The position numbers and the translations under genes are program-made. From the NCBI GenBank assembly GCA_001898335.1, contig MKTS01000012.1, positions 124,001 through 188,000 on the forward strand: a DNA stretch of 64,000 nt, read 5' to 3'. Below the pieces are notes generated by a model. That model worked only from the letters and a program-made list of their open reading frames with translations, made no database searches and had not been told where the DNA came from. This document shows positions 1 to 7,138 of this stretch, piece after piece. This DNA is from Mucilaginibacter sp. 44-25. GTDB lineage: Bacteria; Bacteroidota; Bacteroidia; Sphingobacteriales; Sphingobacteriaceae. Position 1 is the first letter of the stretch; every line of letters starts with the position of its first letter.

Positions 1-260
1 TCCCTCATGGTAGCCATATTAAGGGTATTAAGATATGCCGCCAGGCAAACGCTAAGTGGGCCGAGGAGTTTGATGAGCGCGTGGATCCGCACGACAGGCC
101 TTACTACTGGCTAACAGGTGTATTTCAGAATAACGATCATGGTGAAGATACCGATGTTTGGGCGCTTGACCACCATTACGCGTCAGTAGTACCCACTCAG
201 TTTGATATGACCGCCCACCATGCTATACCTGTTTTAAACAGCTGGAAGTTTAATGTTTAA
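1..260 (+). CDS. surE: 5'/3'-nucleotidase SurE, 3' end (partial)
   Basis: The frame is open from the window edge and stops at TAA 258-260. The last ~85 residues carry stretches typical of the SurE C-terminus: DPHDRPYYWLTGV, DTDVWALDHHYAS and VPTQFDMTAHHAI. SurE is a metal-dependent cytosolic nucleoside monophosphate phosphatase linked to stationary-phase survival. The catalytic N-terminal half lies outside the window. The stop overlaps the start of the next small gene by 8 bases, so the two are probably translationally coupled, with lpxB following. Confidence 0.9.
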   Translation, partial: PHGSHIKGIKICRQANAKWAEEFDERVDPHDRPYYWLTGVFQNNDHGEDTDVWALDHHYASVVPTQFDMTAHHAIPVLNSWKFNV

Positions 261-513
261 ACGTAATAACTTTTTTTCAGGCATTTTGCTGGCCTGCCTG
301 CCGCCATTAATGATGTGGCTGCTGTGCGCGGTAATACTAAAGAACGAAGCGGTAATTATGGAGAAGCCTGCCGCCCCCTACCTGGTAGCTTTATGTATTA
401 ACCTGCTCATACTACGTTACTATGCCCGCAAACATTTTGACGCTACCACCCGTGGTATTATGGTAATTACCTTTGCTTGTATGTTACTAACCGTAATATT
501 AAAAATGCGATAA
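253..513 (+). CDS. Small three-helix membrane protein between surE and lpxB
   Basis: An 86-residue protein with three hydrophobic stretches (about residues 9-28, 43-56 and 69-84) separated by short charged loops; the basic loop YYARKHFD lies between helices 2 and 3. It has no catalytic motif and belongs to no family I recognise. It overlaps the surE stop by 8 bases and ends 1 base before the lpxB start, so it is almost certainly co-translated with them. The position suggests an envelope role, but that is inference. The tight overlaps on both sides are the main evidence that it is a real gene. Confidence 0.7.
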   Translation: MFKRNNFFSGILLACLPPLMMWLLCAVILKNEAVIMEKPAAPYLVALCINLLILRYYARKHFDATTRGIMVITFACMLLTVILKMR

Positions 514-514
514 C

Positions 515-1627
515 ATGAAATACTACCTGGTAGCCGGCGAAGCATCCGGAGATCTGCATGGGGCCAACCTGATGAAAGCGCTTAAGGAATTAGATAACGA
601 CGCGCATTTCAGATACTTTGGCGGCGACCTTATGAAAGCGGAAGGCGGCGAGCTGGTAAAGCATTATGCCGACATGGCATTTATGGGCTTTGCCGAGGTG
701 GTAATGAACCTGGGAACCATTTTAAAAAACCTCAAACGCTGCAAAGACGATATCAGCCAGTACCGTCCGGATGTGCTTATTTTAATAGATTTCCCGGGCT
801 TTAACCTTAAAATAGCAGAATATGCCAAGAGCCGGGGAATATTGGTTTGTTACTATATATCACCTAAAGTGTGGGCATGGAACCAGAAACGTGTACTAAA
901 AATTAAACGCGTTGTTGATCACCTTTTTTGCATATTGCCTTTTGAGGTGGATTTCTATAAAAGCTGGGGTATGGATATTGACTACGTGGGTAACCCCCTG
1001 CTTGACGCCGTGGACGCGTTTAAACCCGATGCTGATTTCCTTAACAAACATAACCTCGGCAACAAAAAGCTGGTAGCCTTATTACCCGGCAGCCGTAAAC
1101 AGGAAATCAGCCGCCTGCTGCCAGAAATGCTAAGTATTACCGAACACTTTACCGAGCACCAGTTTGTCATAGCCGGCGCACCTTCCTTTGATTGGGGATA
1201 TTATGATCAATATCTGCAGGGTAAAAATGTCCCTGTAGTATTTGGCAGCACGTATGATATACTATACCACGCAGAGGCAGCTATTGTTGCATCCGGAACA
1301 GCTACCCTTGAAACCGCGCTTTTTAATGTACCACAAATGGTTGTGTATAAAGGCAACCCAATTACTATTGCCATAGCGCGCATGCTTATTAAAATAGGCT
1401 TTATCTCTCTGGTAAACCTCATTATGAATAAAGCGGTGGTAAAAGAACTGATACAGCAAGAGTGTAATACGAAAAATATTTTAGATGAATTAAACGCGCT
1501 GTTATACAACACCACTTATCGTACGGCCATGCTTGCCGATTATCATCAGCTTCATCTTAAAATGGGCGCGCCGGGGGCATCTGCTAAAACGGCTTCGCTG
1601 ATCATAAAATATACCGCAAAAAAATAA
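515..1627 (+). CDS. lpxB: Lipid-A-disaccharide synthase LpxB
   Basis: 370 residues, normal length for the family. LpxB is a peripheral inner-membrane GT-B glycosyltransferase (GT19) that joins UDP-2,3-diacylglucosamine to lipid X to make the lipid A disaccharide. Family signatures seen are GEASGDLHGANLM near the N-terminus, FPGFNLKIAEYAK, YYISPKVWAWNQKR (about 124-137), LPFEVDFY and ALLPGSRKQEI, then the nucleotide-sugar-binding region with GTATLETAL and MVVYKGNPIT. It begins 1 base after the preceding small gene. A hairpin terminator overlaps its stop codon and closes the operon. Confidence 0.95.
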   Translation: MKYYLVAGEASGDLHGANLMKALKELDNDAHFRYFGGDLMKAEGGELVKHYADMAFMGFAEVVMNLGTILKNLKRCKDDISQYRPDVLILIDFPGFNLKIAEYAKSRGILVCYYISPKVWAWNQKRVLKIKRVVDHLFCILPFEVDFYKSWGMDIDYVGNPLLDAVDAFKPDADFLNKHNLGNKKLVALLPGSRKQEISRLLPEMLSITEHFTEHQFVIAGAPSFDWGYYDQYLQGKNVPVVFGSTYDILYHAEAAIVASGTATLETALFNVPQMVVYKGNPITIAIARMLIKIGFISLVNLIMNKAVVKELIQQECNTKNILDELNALLYNTTYRTAMLADYHQLHLKMGAPGASAKTASLIIKYTAKK

Positions 1628-1656
1628 GGCTTCACTGGTTACAGTAAAGCCTTATT
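1623..1656 (+). terminator. Hairpin terminator after lpxB
   Basis: A 15-bp stem with one mismatch (AATAAGGCTTCACTG / CAGTAAAGCCTTATT) and a 4-base GTTA loop. It starts in the lpxB stop codon and ends in TTATTTG. The position directly after the last gene of the operon supports intrinsic termination on the plus strand. Confidence 0.7.
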
Positions 1657-1700
1657 TGCCTCAAAGGTGAATGTTTAAAATAGGATAGATATATGATTGA

Positions 1701-1853
1701 TCAGGCGGCCGACAATTGCTGAACGGCTTTCTGTTTGTTGCTTGTGAATTGTGTACGGTCTTTGAAAGCCTTCAGGTCTTCCATTAACAAGTTTTTAAGT
1801 TCGTTATCAAAACGTGCAACTAATTTGCTGGTAGCTGTTTTATAGGTTTTCAT
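1701..1853 (-). CDS. 50-residue protein, paralog of its neighbour
   Basis: The frame starts with ATG at 1853 and stops TGA at 1701-1703. The protein begins MKTYKTATSKLVARFDNEL, continues NLLMEDLKAFKDRTQFTS and ends QQLSAA. The first ~30 residues match the neighbouring 38-residue protein at most positions: MKTY, ATSKLV, RFD, EL, N, LM and DLK are shared. No signal peptide or TM segment is visible; it looks amphipathic and helical. Two parallel small ORFs conserved at protein level but differing in DNA argue for real coding. The function is unknown. Confidence 0.6.
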   Translation of the reverse strand: MKTYKTATSKLVARFDNELKNLLMEDLKAFKDRTQFTSNKQKAVQQLSAA

Positions 1854-1896
1854 AGTAGAAGTGTTTAATGTTGTGTGTTTTAGTTAGATGGATTAG

Positions 1897-2013
1897 CTAT
1901 GCAGCTTGTTTTTTTGTTTTGATGGTTTTAAGATCGCTCATCAAGATGTTCATTAACTCTCTGTCGAAACGGTTTACCAATTTGCTTGTTGCTTGTTTTT
2001 GATAGGTTTTCAT
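1897..2013 (-). CDS. 38-residue protein, paralog of its neighbour
   Basis: ATG at 2013, stop TAG at 1897-1899. It starts MKTYQKQATSKLVNRFDREL and ends MSDLKTIKTKKQAA. It aligns along its whole length with the 50-residue gene downstream and has a basic Lys-rich tail. It lies 11 bases after the 63-residue gene, so the three small genes probably form one transcript. The function is unknown. Confidence 0.55.
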   Translation of the reverse strand: MKTYQKQATSKLVNRFDRELMNILMSDLKTIKTKKQAA

Positions 2014-2024
2014 AGCTGAATATT

Positions 2025-2216
2025 TTAGTTGTTGTGTGTGTTATCTTGTTTAGTTTCTTCCTGGTTCTCAGTTAAATTATCGTGCCTGCGTTTAGCTTCT
2101 TTATATTGCCTTTCAATTTGCTCTTTGTCGCGGCTATCCGATGTGTTTTCAGGCGCTTGAGGGTTGTCCCACTCTTTTTCCTGATCTGTTTTAGTTGCTT
2201 GCTTATCAATTTCCAT
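2025..2216 (-). CDS. 63-residue highly charged hypothetical protein
   Basis: The protein is almost free of hydrophobic residues and rich in D, E, K, Q and N, with stretches such as KTDQEKEWDNPQ and QIERQYKEAKRRHDN; it is probably disordered or a short coiled coil. It is the first of three collinear small genes on this strand. Composition resembles small stress-related cytosolic proteins, but I recognise no family. The case rests on the open frame, its ATG start and its place ahead of two paralogous small genes. Confidence 0.45.
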   Translation of the reverse strand: MEIDKQATKTDQEKEWDNPQAPENTSDSRDKEQIERQYKEAKRRHDNLTENQEETKQDNTHNN

Positions 2217-2695
2217 TGTTATAGCGTTTGATAAGTACTATTCCAATTGAGTGCCAAAAACTCATTTTTTGAAAATTATTTTAAAAAAAAGTTTTACAGC
2301 TATAAAACACCAATTAAAATGTACTATTGACAATTTATGAGACCAAAACGGGAAAGATTTGTCAGCATCTCAGGTTGATAATGGAGATAATATGGCGCAC
2401 TATGCCATTTTTAGCACATTTACTCTTTAGCGCAGCGAATTTTATAGATAAATCAGTTAAATAATAGCGTTTTAGGACTTAAAAATTAAAATTATCTTTT
2501 TTAAAAGCTATTAAATAGGACTATAATTACCAAAAAAAGTAATAAACTATATATTTTAATAAAAAAAACCTTTAAATCTTATCAGTTTATATAATTTATA
2601 ATGTTAAATAGATGTTAAAATTAAATTACATCATACTAATTAGAGAATTTATAAAAAAATTTATCACAAATGGTGCTAAAATTTAATTTTGTTAC
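2217..2695. other. AT-rich gene-free stretch
   Basis: About 480 bases of strongly A/T-rich DNA with many A and T runs and no convincing ORF on either strand. It presumably holds the promoter of the minus-strand small-gene cluster near its left end. Nothing else is recognised. Confidence 0.6.
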
Positions 2696-2703
2696 TATAT
2701 TTG
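2696..2703 (+). promoter_or_regulatory. -7 element of a Bacteroidota-type promoter
   Basis: TATATTTG is an exact match to the Bacteroidota consensus TAnnTTTG. No clear TTTG -33 box lies 19-21 bases upstream, so this is a partial match. It sits just before a stretch that carries paired structural elements and ends at a strong terminator, so it could drive a non-coding transcript. Confidence 0.45.
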
Positions 2704-2709
2704 CATCAG

Positions 2710-2896
2710 AGTTACGAACTAAGTAATTTAATTCGCTTAACAATCAAAAAGTTACAATTAAATTACAAAATAAATTTTCGTAACTCATTTGATAGTGTTA
2801 CTTTTACACTATCAAAATTTAATAAAAAGTCTTCTCATAATTTAGGTTTATAATTGGTTAGTAAAGGCCCCTGCCCATCAGGGGCTTTACTTTTTT
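2710..2896 (+). ncRNA. Candidate structured non-coding RNA
   Basis: No ORF lies here, but several nested inverted repeats do. AGTTACGAA (2710-2718) pairs perfectly with TTCGTAACT (2777-2785). It is followed at once by an 11-bp perfect hairpin (2788-2798 with 2806-2816, 7-base loop), and the stretch ends in a terminator hairpin at 2861-2896. A consensus -7 element sits just upstream at the right distance. Together they suggest a ~190-base transcript. It could instead be the long structured leader of the antiporter gene, but the terminator before that gene argues for a separate RNA or an attenuator. I cannot assign it to a known family. Confidence 0.4.
2861..2896 (+). terminator. Strong intrinsic terminator
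   Basis: GTAAAGGCCCCTG, loop CCCAT, then CAGGGGCTTTAC, followed by six T. This is a G/C-rich stem with one bulged G and a T-tract on the plus strand. No protein gene precedes it on this strand for more than 1.2 kb, so it must end a non-coding transcript or act as an attenuator before the antiporter gene at 2983. Confidence 0.75.
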
Positions 2897-2982
2897 ATAG
2901 CCGGTTGTATATTTTTTAGCTCAGGACTTATTCTCGTAACCAAACAGCTGATTTTGTATCTTTCTCCTTTAATCAATATGTT

Positions 2983-4599
2983 TTGGAAAACACACATTCT
3001 GTATTGGTACTTTGCCTGGGTTTGGTTTTTAGTGTTTCGCTATTGGTACTTGTGGCCAACAAGCTAAAAATAGCCTACCCCATTTTTTTAACCATGGCGG
3101 GGCTTATCATCAGCTTTTTACCAGCCGTCCCCAAAATTCATATCGATTCTAACCTGGTATTCCTGGTAATACTTCCTCCCATACTGTATGATGCTGCTCA
3201 AAACATGTCTTTAAAGGCTTTATGGAAGTGGCGGCGCATTATTAGCGTTATGGCTATTGGCTTTGTGCTATTTACCGCTATCGCGGTAGCTTATGTAAGC
3301 CACTGGCTTATACCGGGCTTTACGCTTGAACAGGGCTTTTTGCTCGGAGCCATCATCTCCCCTCCTGACGCCGCTGCGGCTACGGCCGTTTTGCAATACA
3401 CCAACCTCCCCAAAGGCATGGTGTCTATTTTAGAAGGGGAAAGCCTGCTTAACGACGCCACCAGCTTAACTGTATTCCGTTTTGCACTGGCAGCCATACT
3501 CACCAACCAGTTTACCTGGCATGAGGCAGCAGGAGGATTTGCCTTGGTAACCATATCCGGCATTGTGATCGGGTTGTTATTCGGGCTGGTATTTTACGCT
3601 ATTTATAAATGGCTGCCTACTACCGCCAATCTGGATATCGCCATTTCGCTGGTTATACCTTATATCATATACATCACAGCAGAAAGCGTACACTCATCTG
3701 GTGTACTTGCGGTAGTAAGCGGCGGCTTGTTTATAGCCTATCAAAACCATTTCTTATTCTCACATAGCAGCAGGCTCAGGTCGGGGGCCTTATGGTCGTC
3801 CATTGTATTTATCCTTAACGCGGTGGTATTTTTTCTGATAGGGCTGCAACTGCCGGATGTTACAGCCGGGTTAAGTACGGTGAGCATGCACACCGCCATA
3901 TTAATAGCGTTAACTATAGCCCTCGTAGTAATTATAGCACGCTTAATATCAGGCATCGCATCGGCCATGTTCACCAGGTTCATTAGCCGATACATTACTG
4001 TGGCGCAAAACAACCCGGGCTGGCGCAACCCATTAATTATAGGCTGGGTGGGCATGCGGGGAGTAGTATCGCTGGCATCGGCATTATCCATACCGTTGCT
4101 TTTAGATAACGGTAAGGCATTCCCCAACCGCAACCTCATCTTATTTATAACATTCGTTACTATCATCATCACACTGGTGGGGCAGGGCCTCGTTTTACCC
4201 TGGATGATCAGAAAAGTGAAGCCTGATGGTAATATTGATGACAAACCTAACGACCAGCAGATAGCCGAAATTGAACTACAGCTCATGAGAACGGCTATTA
4301 TGGAAATAGAAAACAGGTATGCCGGAAAAATGCATAACAACCCGCTGTTACAACACAAATACGAATTTCTAAAGCATAAAACAGATCTGCTCGAGTGCTC
4401 GGTACGTGACGACGGCAAACGCAGGGAGGCTAATAAACTGGTGAATGAGTACAAAAAAATCATGACCAGTGTAACTGAAAAAGAGCGTGATAAACTACAC
4501 CACTTTCGCAAAAAGGATGGCTATGACGATGATGTGATACGCTACATAGAAAACCGGCTTGACTTGGAAGAAGAAAATATGCAGGATGATATTGAATAA
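2983..4599 (+). CDS. Na+/H+ antiporter, CPA1 (NhaP/NhaG-like) family
   Basis: 538 residues, starting at TTG 2983; a nearby ATG at 2978 is in the wrong frame, and the next in-frame ATG would cut TM1. About 12 TM segments occupy residues 1-410. CPA1 signatures include LPPILYDAAQNM, GAIISPPDAAAATAV, LEGESLLNDATSL (transport-site Asp) and GWVGMRGVVSLASAL. The last ~125 residues are a charged, helical cytosolic tail typical of regulated CPA1 exchangers. It exchanges cytoplasmic Na+ (or K+) for H+ across the inner membrane. It is monocistronic and convergent with the next gene. Confidence 0.9.
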   Translation: MENTHSVLVLCLGLVFSVSLLVLVANKLKIAYPIFLTMAGLIISFLPAVPKIHIDSNLVFLVILPPILYDAAQNMSLKALWKWRRIISVMAIGFVLFTAIAVAYVSHWLIPGFTLEQGFLLGAIISPPDAAAATAVLQYTNLPKGMVSILEGESLLNDATSLTVFRFALAAILTNQFTWHEAAGGFALVTISGIVIGLLFGLVFYAIYKWLPTTANLDIAISLVIPYIIYITAESVHSSGVLAVVSGGLFIAYQNHFLFSHSSRLRSGALWSSIVFILNAVVFFLIGLQLPDVTAGLSTVSMHTAILIALTIALVVIIARLISGIASAMFTRFISRYITVAQNNPGWRNPLIIGWVGMRGVVSLASALSIPLLLDNGKAFPNRNLILFITFVTIIITLVGQGLVLPWMIRKVKPDGNIDDKPNDQQIAEIELQLMRTAIMEIENRYAGKMHNNPLLQHKYEFLKHKTDLLECSVRDDGKRREANKLVNEYKKIMTSVTEKERDKLHHFRKKDGYDDDVIRYIENRLDLEEENMQDDIE

Positions 4600-4617
4600 C
4601 ACCCTGCATGCATCTGG

Positions 4618-5670
4618 TTAAAGCGCCACTTTCTTTTCGCCGGCATCAGTGCCCTTTAAAAACTTGATGAGCCCTGCCATGTACGTTTGCTGATCGTCAT
4701 ACATACTCATATGGCTGCCGTTGGCGCAATACAGGTAACTACCGTTTTGTACTTTAGCGGCTATCATTTGCATGTGTTTAGGGTCCATAGTGTCATATTG
4801 TGCGCCAATACTTAAAACGGGTACGCTTAACTTAGGCAGATCGGGTACACGGTTCCAGTTAGTCAATTTACCTGAAATGCCAAACTCGCTTGGCCCCTGC
4901 ATGGTTACGTATAATGATTGATTGAGCTTGCCCAAAGAGCGCGTGATAGGTTCGGGCCATTGATCAAGCGGGATACGGCAAATATGCTTGGCATAAAAAT
5001 TTGGCATCAGTAGGCTCATATACTCAGGATTATCGAAATCCTTATTGGCTTCAATCTGTCTTATGCGGGCCAGCACCTTGGGGTCAAATTGCTTGGCCAG
5101 CACATCCTGCGCGTATTTTCCGTAATCGGGGCAGCTCATCATCATGTTGGAAATAATAAGGCCCTTTAAATGATCCTGGTATTTAAACGCGTATTCGGCA
5201 GCTAAAATACCGCCCCATGAGTGGCCGAGCAGGTAAAAGTTATCTTTATCCAGCTTGAGCGCCTGGCGCACCTGCTCTACCTCTTCCACATAACGGGGCA
5301 GGCTCCACATGGAAGTATCCTTAGGGTTATCAGAATTACCGCAGCCTAACTGGTCATAATACACCAGCTCGATGCCTTCTTTGGGCAGAAAGCTTTCCAT
5401 ACATTCGAAATACTCATGCGTAGCGCCGGGTCCACCGTTTAACAGCAGCAATTTTATTTTAGGATTATTGCCTATCCTTTTCGTCCATACCTTAAAAGTA
5501 CCTTTGGGGGTGTTGATCTTTACCACCTGCACCTGCCCGGTTTTTACACCGTTGGTAGTATCGGTTAAGTAAGTTTCGAGGTTATTACTTTCACTCTTTG
5601 TTTTTTCTGGCGAGTTGCAGGCGGCAATAGCCAGCATTACTGCAACCAATGCAAAAGCTAATTTTCTCAT
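4618..5670 (-). CDS. Alpha/beta hydrolase lipoprotein, proline iminopeptidase-like (S33)
   Basis: 350 residues with a lipoprotein signal peptide (lipobox around Cys18, MLAIAAC), so probably anchored in the periplasm or outer membrane. The alpha/beta hydrolase fold shows the oxyanion-hole motif GGPG (79-82) and nucleophile elbow GHSWGG (149-154, Ser151). An Asp is found in the GAQYDTMDP stretch and the catalytic His in NGSHMS near the end. GGPG plus GHSWGG is typical of proline iminopeptidases and related tricorn-interacting peptidases, which remove N-terminal Pro. The exact substrate cannot be read from sequence. Confidence 0.85.
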   Translation of the reverse strand: MRKLAFALVAVMLAIAACNSPEKTKSESNNLETYLTDTTNGVKTGQVQVVKINTPKGTFKVWTKRIGNNPKIKLLLLNGGPGATHEYFECMESFLPKEGIELVYYDQLGCGNSDNPKDTSMWSLPRYVEEVEQVRQALKLDKDNFYLLGHSWGGILAAEYAFKYQDHLKGLIISNMMMSCPDYGKYAQDVLAKQFDPKVLARIRQIEANKDFDNPEYMSLLMPNFYAKHICRIPLDQWPEPITRSLGKLNQSLYVTMQGPSEFGISGKLTNWNRVPDLPKLSVPVLSIGAQYDTMDPKHMQMIAAKVQNGSYLYCANGSHMSMYDDQQTYMAGLIKFLKGTDAGEKKVAL

Positions 5671-5759
5671 GAAATTGTGTGTTTAACACTATAAATATAT
5701 TTAATAAATTTATTCTTTTTCATTTTAGCAATAGAATGATATATTTGCAGCCCAATCGC

Positions 5760-5833
<74 letters not shown>

Positions 5834-5845
5834 CATCTAATAATC

Positions 5846-5877
5846 AAGACTTTACGTGTTACTCGTAGAGTCTTTTT
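5846..5877 (+). terminator. Terminator of tRNA-Ala
   Basis: An 11-bp stem (AAGACTTTACG / CGTAGAGTCTT, one G-T pair) with loop TGTTACT and a T-rich tail, 12 bases after the tRNA. Its 5' arm and loop also contain one copy of the GTGTTAC repeat discussed separately. Confidence 0.7.
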
Positions 5878-5924
5878 ATTTGAGGTAACACGTAGGTAAC
5901 ACAGAACGGATGCTCAGTTAACAC
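5854..5924. repeat. Cluster of GTAACAC repeats at the tRNA 3' flank, possible attachment-site arms
   Basis: ACGTGTTAC (5854-5862) is the exact inverted copy of GTAACACGT (5885-5893). GGTAACAC occurs again at 5895-5902 and the variant GTTAACAC at 5917-5924. Four copies of a heptamer within 70 bases just after a tRNA resemble integrase-binding sites of a tRNA-targeting element. No integrase gene is present and I found no second copy of the tRNA 3' end in the window, so this is tentative. Confidence 0.35.
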
Positions 5925-6010
5925 ATTTTAAATTCTTCAAGGAGTTTGAATCCATTAAGTATAGACCTGAATTCCTTTTTCAATGGCTGTAATGAGTTAA
6001 AAATGTTTAA

Positions 6011-6217
6011 TATATTATAGAGAGAAGCGGCAAAAACTCTAACTTTCATAGCGATATAAAACTAAAAGAAAATCCTTCCAAACGAAAATTCACTAAGCAA
6101 TCGGCAACCGTTGGCGCAGGAATTATGCTGGCTACCAACACGCCGCTTTTTGCAAATTATAACTACAAATCAAACATGACTAAATTAATTCAATACTTAG
6201 CAGCATTCAGATATTAA
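6011..6217 (+). pseudogene. Relic with Tat-signal-like stretch
   Basis: The frame open from 6011 to TAA 6215-6217 has no proper start codon. It contains KRKFTKQSATVGAGIML followed by ATNTPLFAN, which resembles the N-terminus of Tat-exported oxidoreductases of Bacteroidota (basic K/R-F-x-K, then a hydrophobic Ala/Gly-rich stretch and an FA-type cleavage site). The frame then runs out after ~25 residues without a domain. I read it as the broken 5' piece of a Tat substrate gene, cut by the insertion at the tRNA or decayed since. Apart from this and the repeats, 5878-6238 holds nothing recognised. Confidence 0.25.
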
Positions 6218-6235
6218 TCGTAATATTGCAATATA
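6217..6235. promoter_or_regulatory. Likely ArsR operator upstream of arsR
   Basis: ATCGTAATATTGCAATATA lies directly before the arsR ATG at 6239 and contains the perfect 12-base palindrome ATATTGCAATAT (6223-6234). A second copy with 17 of 19 bases identical lies behind arsR. ArsR/SmtB repressors bind such A/T-rich imperfect palindromes and leave when As(III) or metal binds. Confidence 0.6.
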
Positions 6236-6238
6236 ATT

Positions 6239-6568
6239 ATGGGCATTACGAAAACAGAAATATTTACCGAAGAGCAGAACAAGTTAGCTATCATGCTTAA
6301 AGCGATAGCGCATCCTGCACGTATCGCGATCTTAGAGCAGATCATCAAGGCTAATGCTTGTATTTGCGGTGACCTGGTTGAAGAACTTGGTTTGGCGCAA
6401 CCGACGATTTCACAGCATTTGAAAGAATTAAAAAACGCAGGTTTAATACATGGCACAATAGAAGGCGTAAGCGTTTGCTACTGTATAAACCCTCCTGTTT
6501 GGAATGAGTTGCAAAATCAACTGAGCGGTTTTTTCAATACCTTTTCTGTCAAAGGGGATTGTTGTTAA
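6239..6568 (+). CDS. arsR: ArsR/SmtB-family metalloregulator
   Basis: 109 residues, a winged-helix repressor of normal length. The N-terminal helices lead into KAIAHPARIAILEQII and then the recognition-helix region LVEELGLAQPTISQHLKEL. A Cys pair (ACICGDL, about residues 38-41) sits at the position where classical ArsR binds As(III) (C-V-C-D-L), and two further Cys end the protein (KGDCC). It is the first gene of the arsenic operon. With operator copies before and after it, it probably represses its own gene and those downstream. Confidence 0.92.
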   Translation: MGITKTEIFTEEQNKLAIMLKAIAHPARIAILEQIIKANACICGDLVEELGLAQPTISQHLKELKNAGLIHGTIEGVSVCYCINPPVWNELQNQLSGFFNTFSVKGDCC

Positions 6569-6586
6569 AATTTTTTGCTCTTATGT

Positions 6587-6605
6587 ATCGTAAAATTGCA
6601 ATATT
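6587..6605. promoter_or_regulatory. Second ArsR operator-like site, between arsR and the DUF6428 gene
   Basis: ATCGTAAAATTGCAATATT differs from the site before arsR at only two positions and lies 18 bases before the ATG at 6623. It suggests that the structural genes have their own ArsR-controlled promoter besides read-through from arsR. Confidence 0.55.
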
Positions 6606-6622
6606 ACTTTAATTACATTATT

Positions 6623-7093
6623 ATGAAACTATCAGAAATAAAAGAGATCCTTACCACTGTAGAAGGTGTGAACTTTCAATTAGAAAATGGCGACATAGTG
6701 CCTGAGCATTTTCACGTTACGGAAGTTGGGGTAACTACTAAAGACTTTATAGACTGCGGCGGATCGGTTCGCCACGAGAAATTAGCCAATTTTCAATTAT
6801 GGGATGCCGATGATTTTCAACATAGATTGAAACCCGGCAAGCTGCTTAACATTATTGAGTTGTCAGAGGAAGTACTGGGTATGGAAGATTCGGAGATCGA
6901 AGTAGAATATCAGTCGGAAACCATTGGTAAATATGACCTTGCTTTTGACGGAAAGAATTTTGTACTACTTTCTAAAAAAACAGCCTGTCTGGCAATGGAC
7001 AAATGTGGAATTCCTGAGCCTGCAAAAAAAGCTGGGATAGTAAATCTGGCGAGTTCTTCAACTACATGTACTCCGGGCGGTGGTTGCTGCTAA
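6623..7093 (+). CDS. DUF6428 family protein of arsenic operons
   Basis: 156 residues from ATG 6623 (MKLSEIKEILTTVEGVNF). The open frame reaches back to 6575, but that extension crosses the operator-like site, so the later start is preferred. Seen: PEHFHVTEVGVTTKDFIDCGG and a C-terminus with several Cys (KTACLAMDKCGIPEP, then TTCTPGGGCC). Small proteins of this type (DUF6428) accompany arsR and acr3 in Bacteroidota and Proteobacteria. Their biochemical role is not established; the HFHV stretch and Cys-rich tail suggest thiol-metalloid binding (inference). Confidence 0.75.
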   Translation: MKLSEIKEILTTVEGVNFQLENGDIVPEHFHVTEVGVTTKDFIDCGGSVRHEKLANFQLWDADDFQHRLKPGKLLNIIELSEEVLGMEDSEIEVEYQSETIGKYDLAFDGKNFVLLSKKTACLAMDKCGIPEPAKKAGIVNLASSSTTCTPGGGCC

Positions 7094-7138
7094 TTATAAA
7101 ATATTCATAGCAGCAATTAACAGATCAAACTAAAATAT

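Noticed and set aside
3741..4511. 256-codon minus-strand frame opposite the antiporter gene
   Set aside because: It lies fully antisense to a strongly conserved CPA1 transporter, its translation has no family motif, and its composition is that of a complement of hydrophobic codons.
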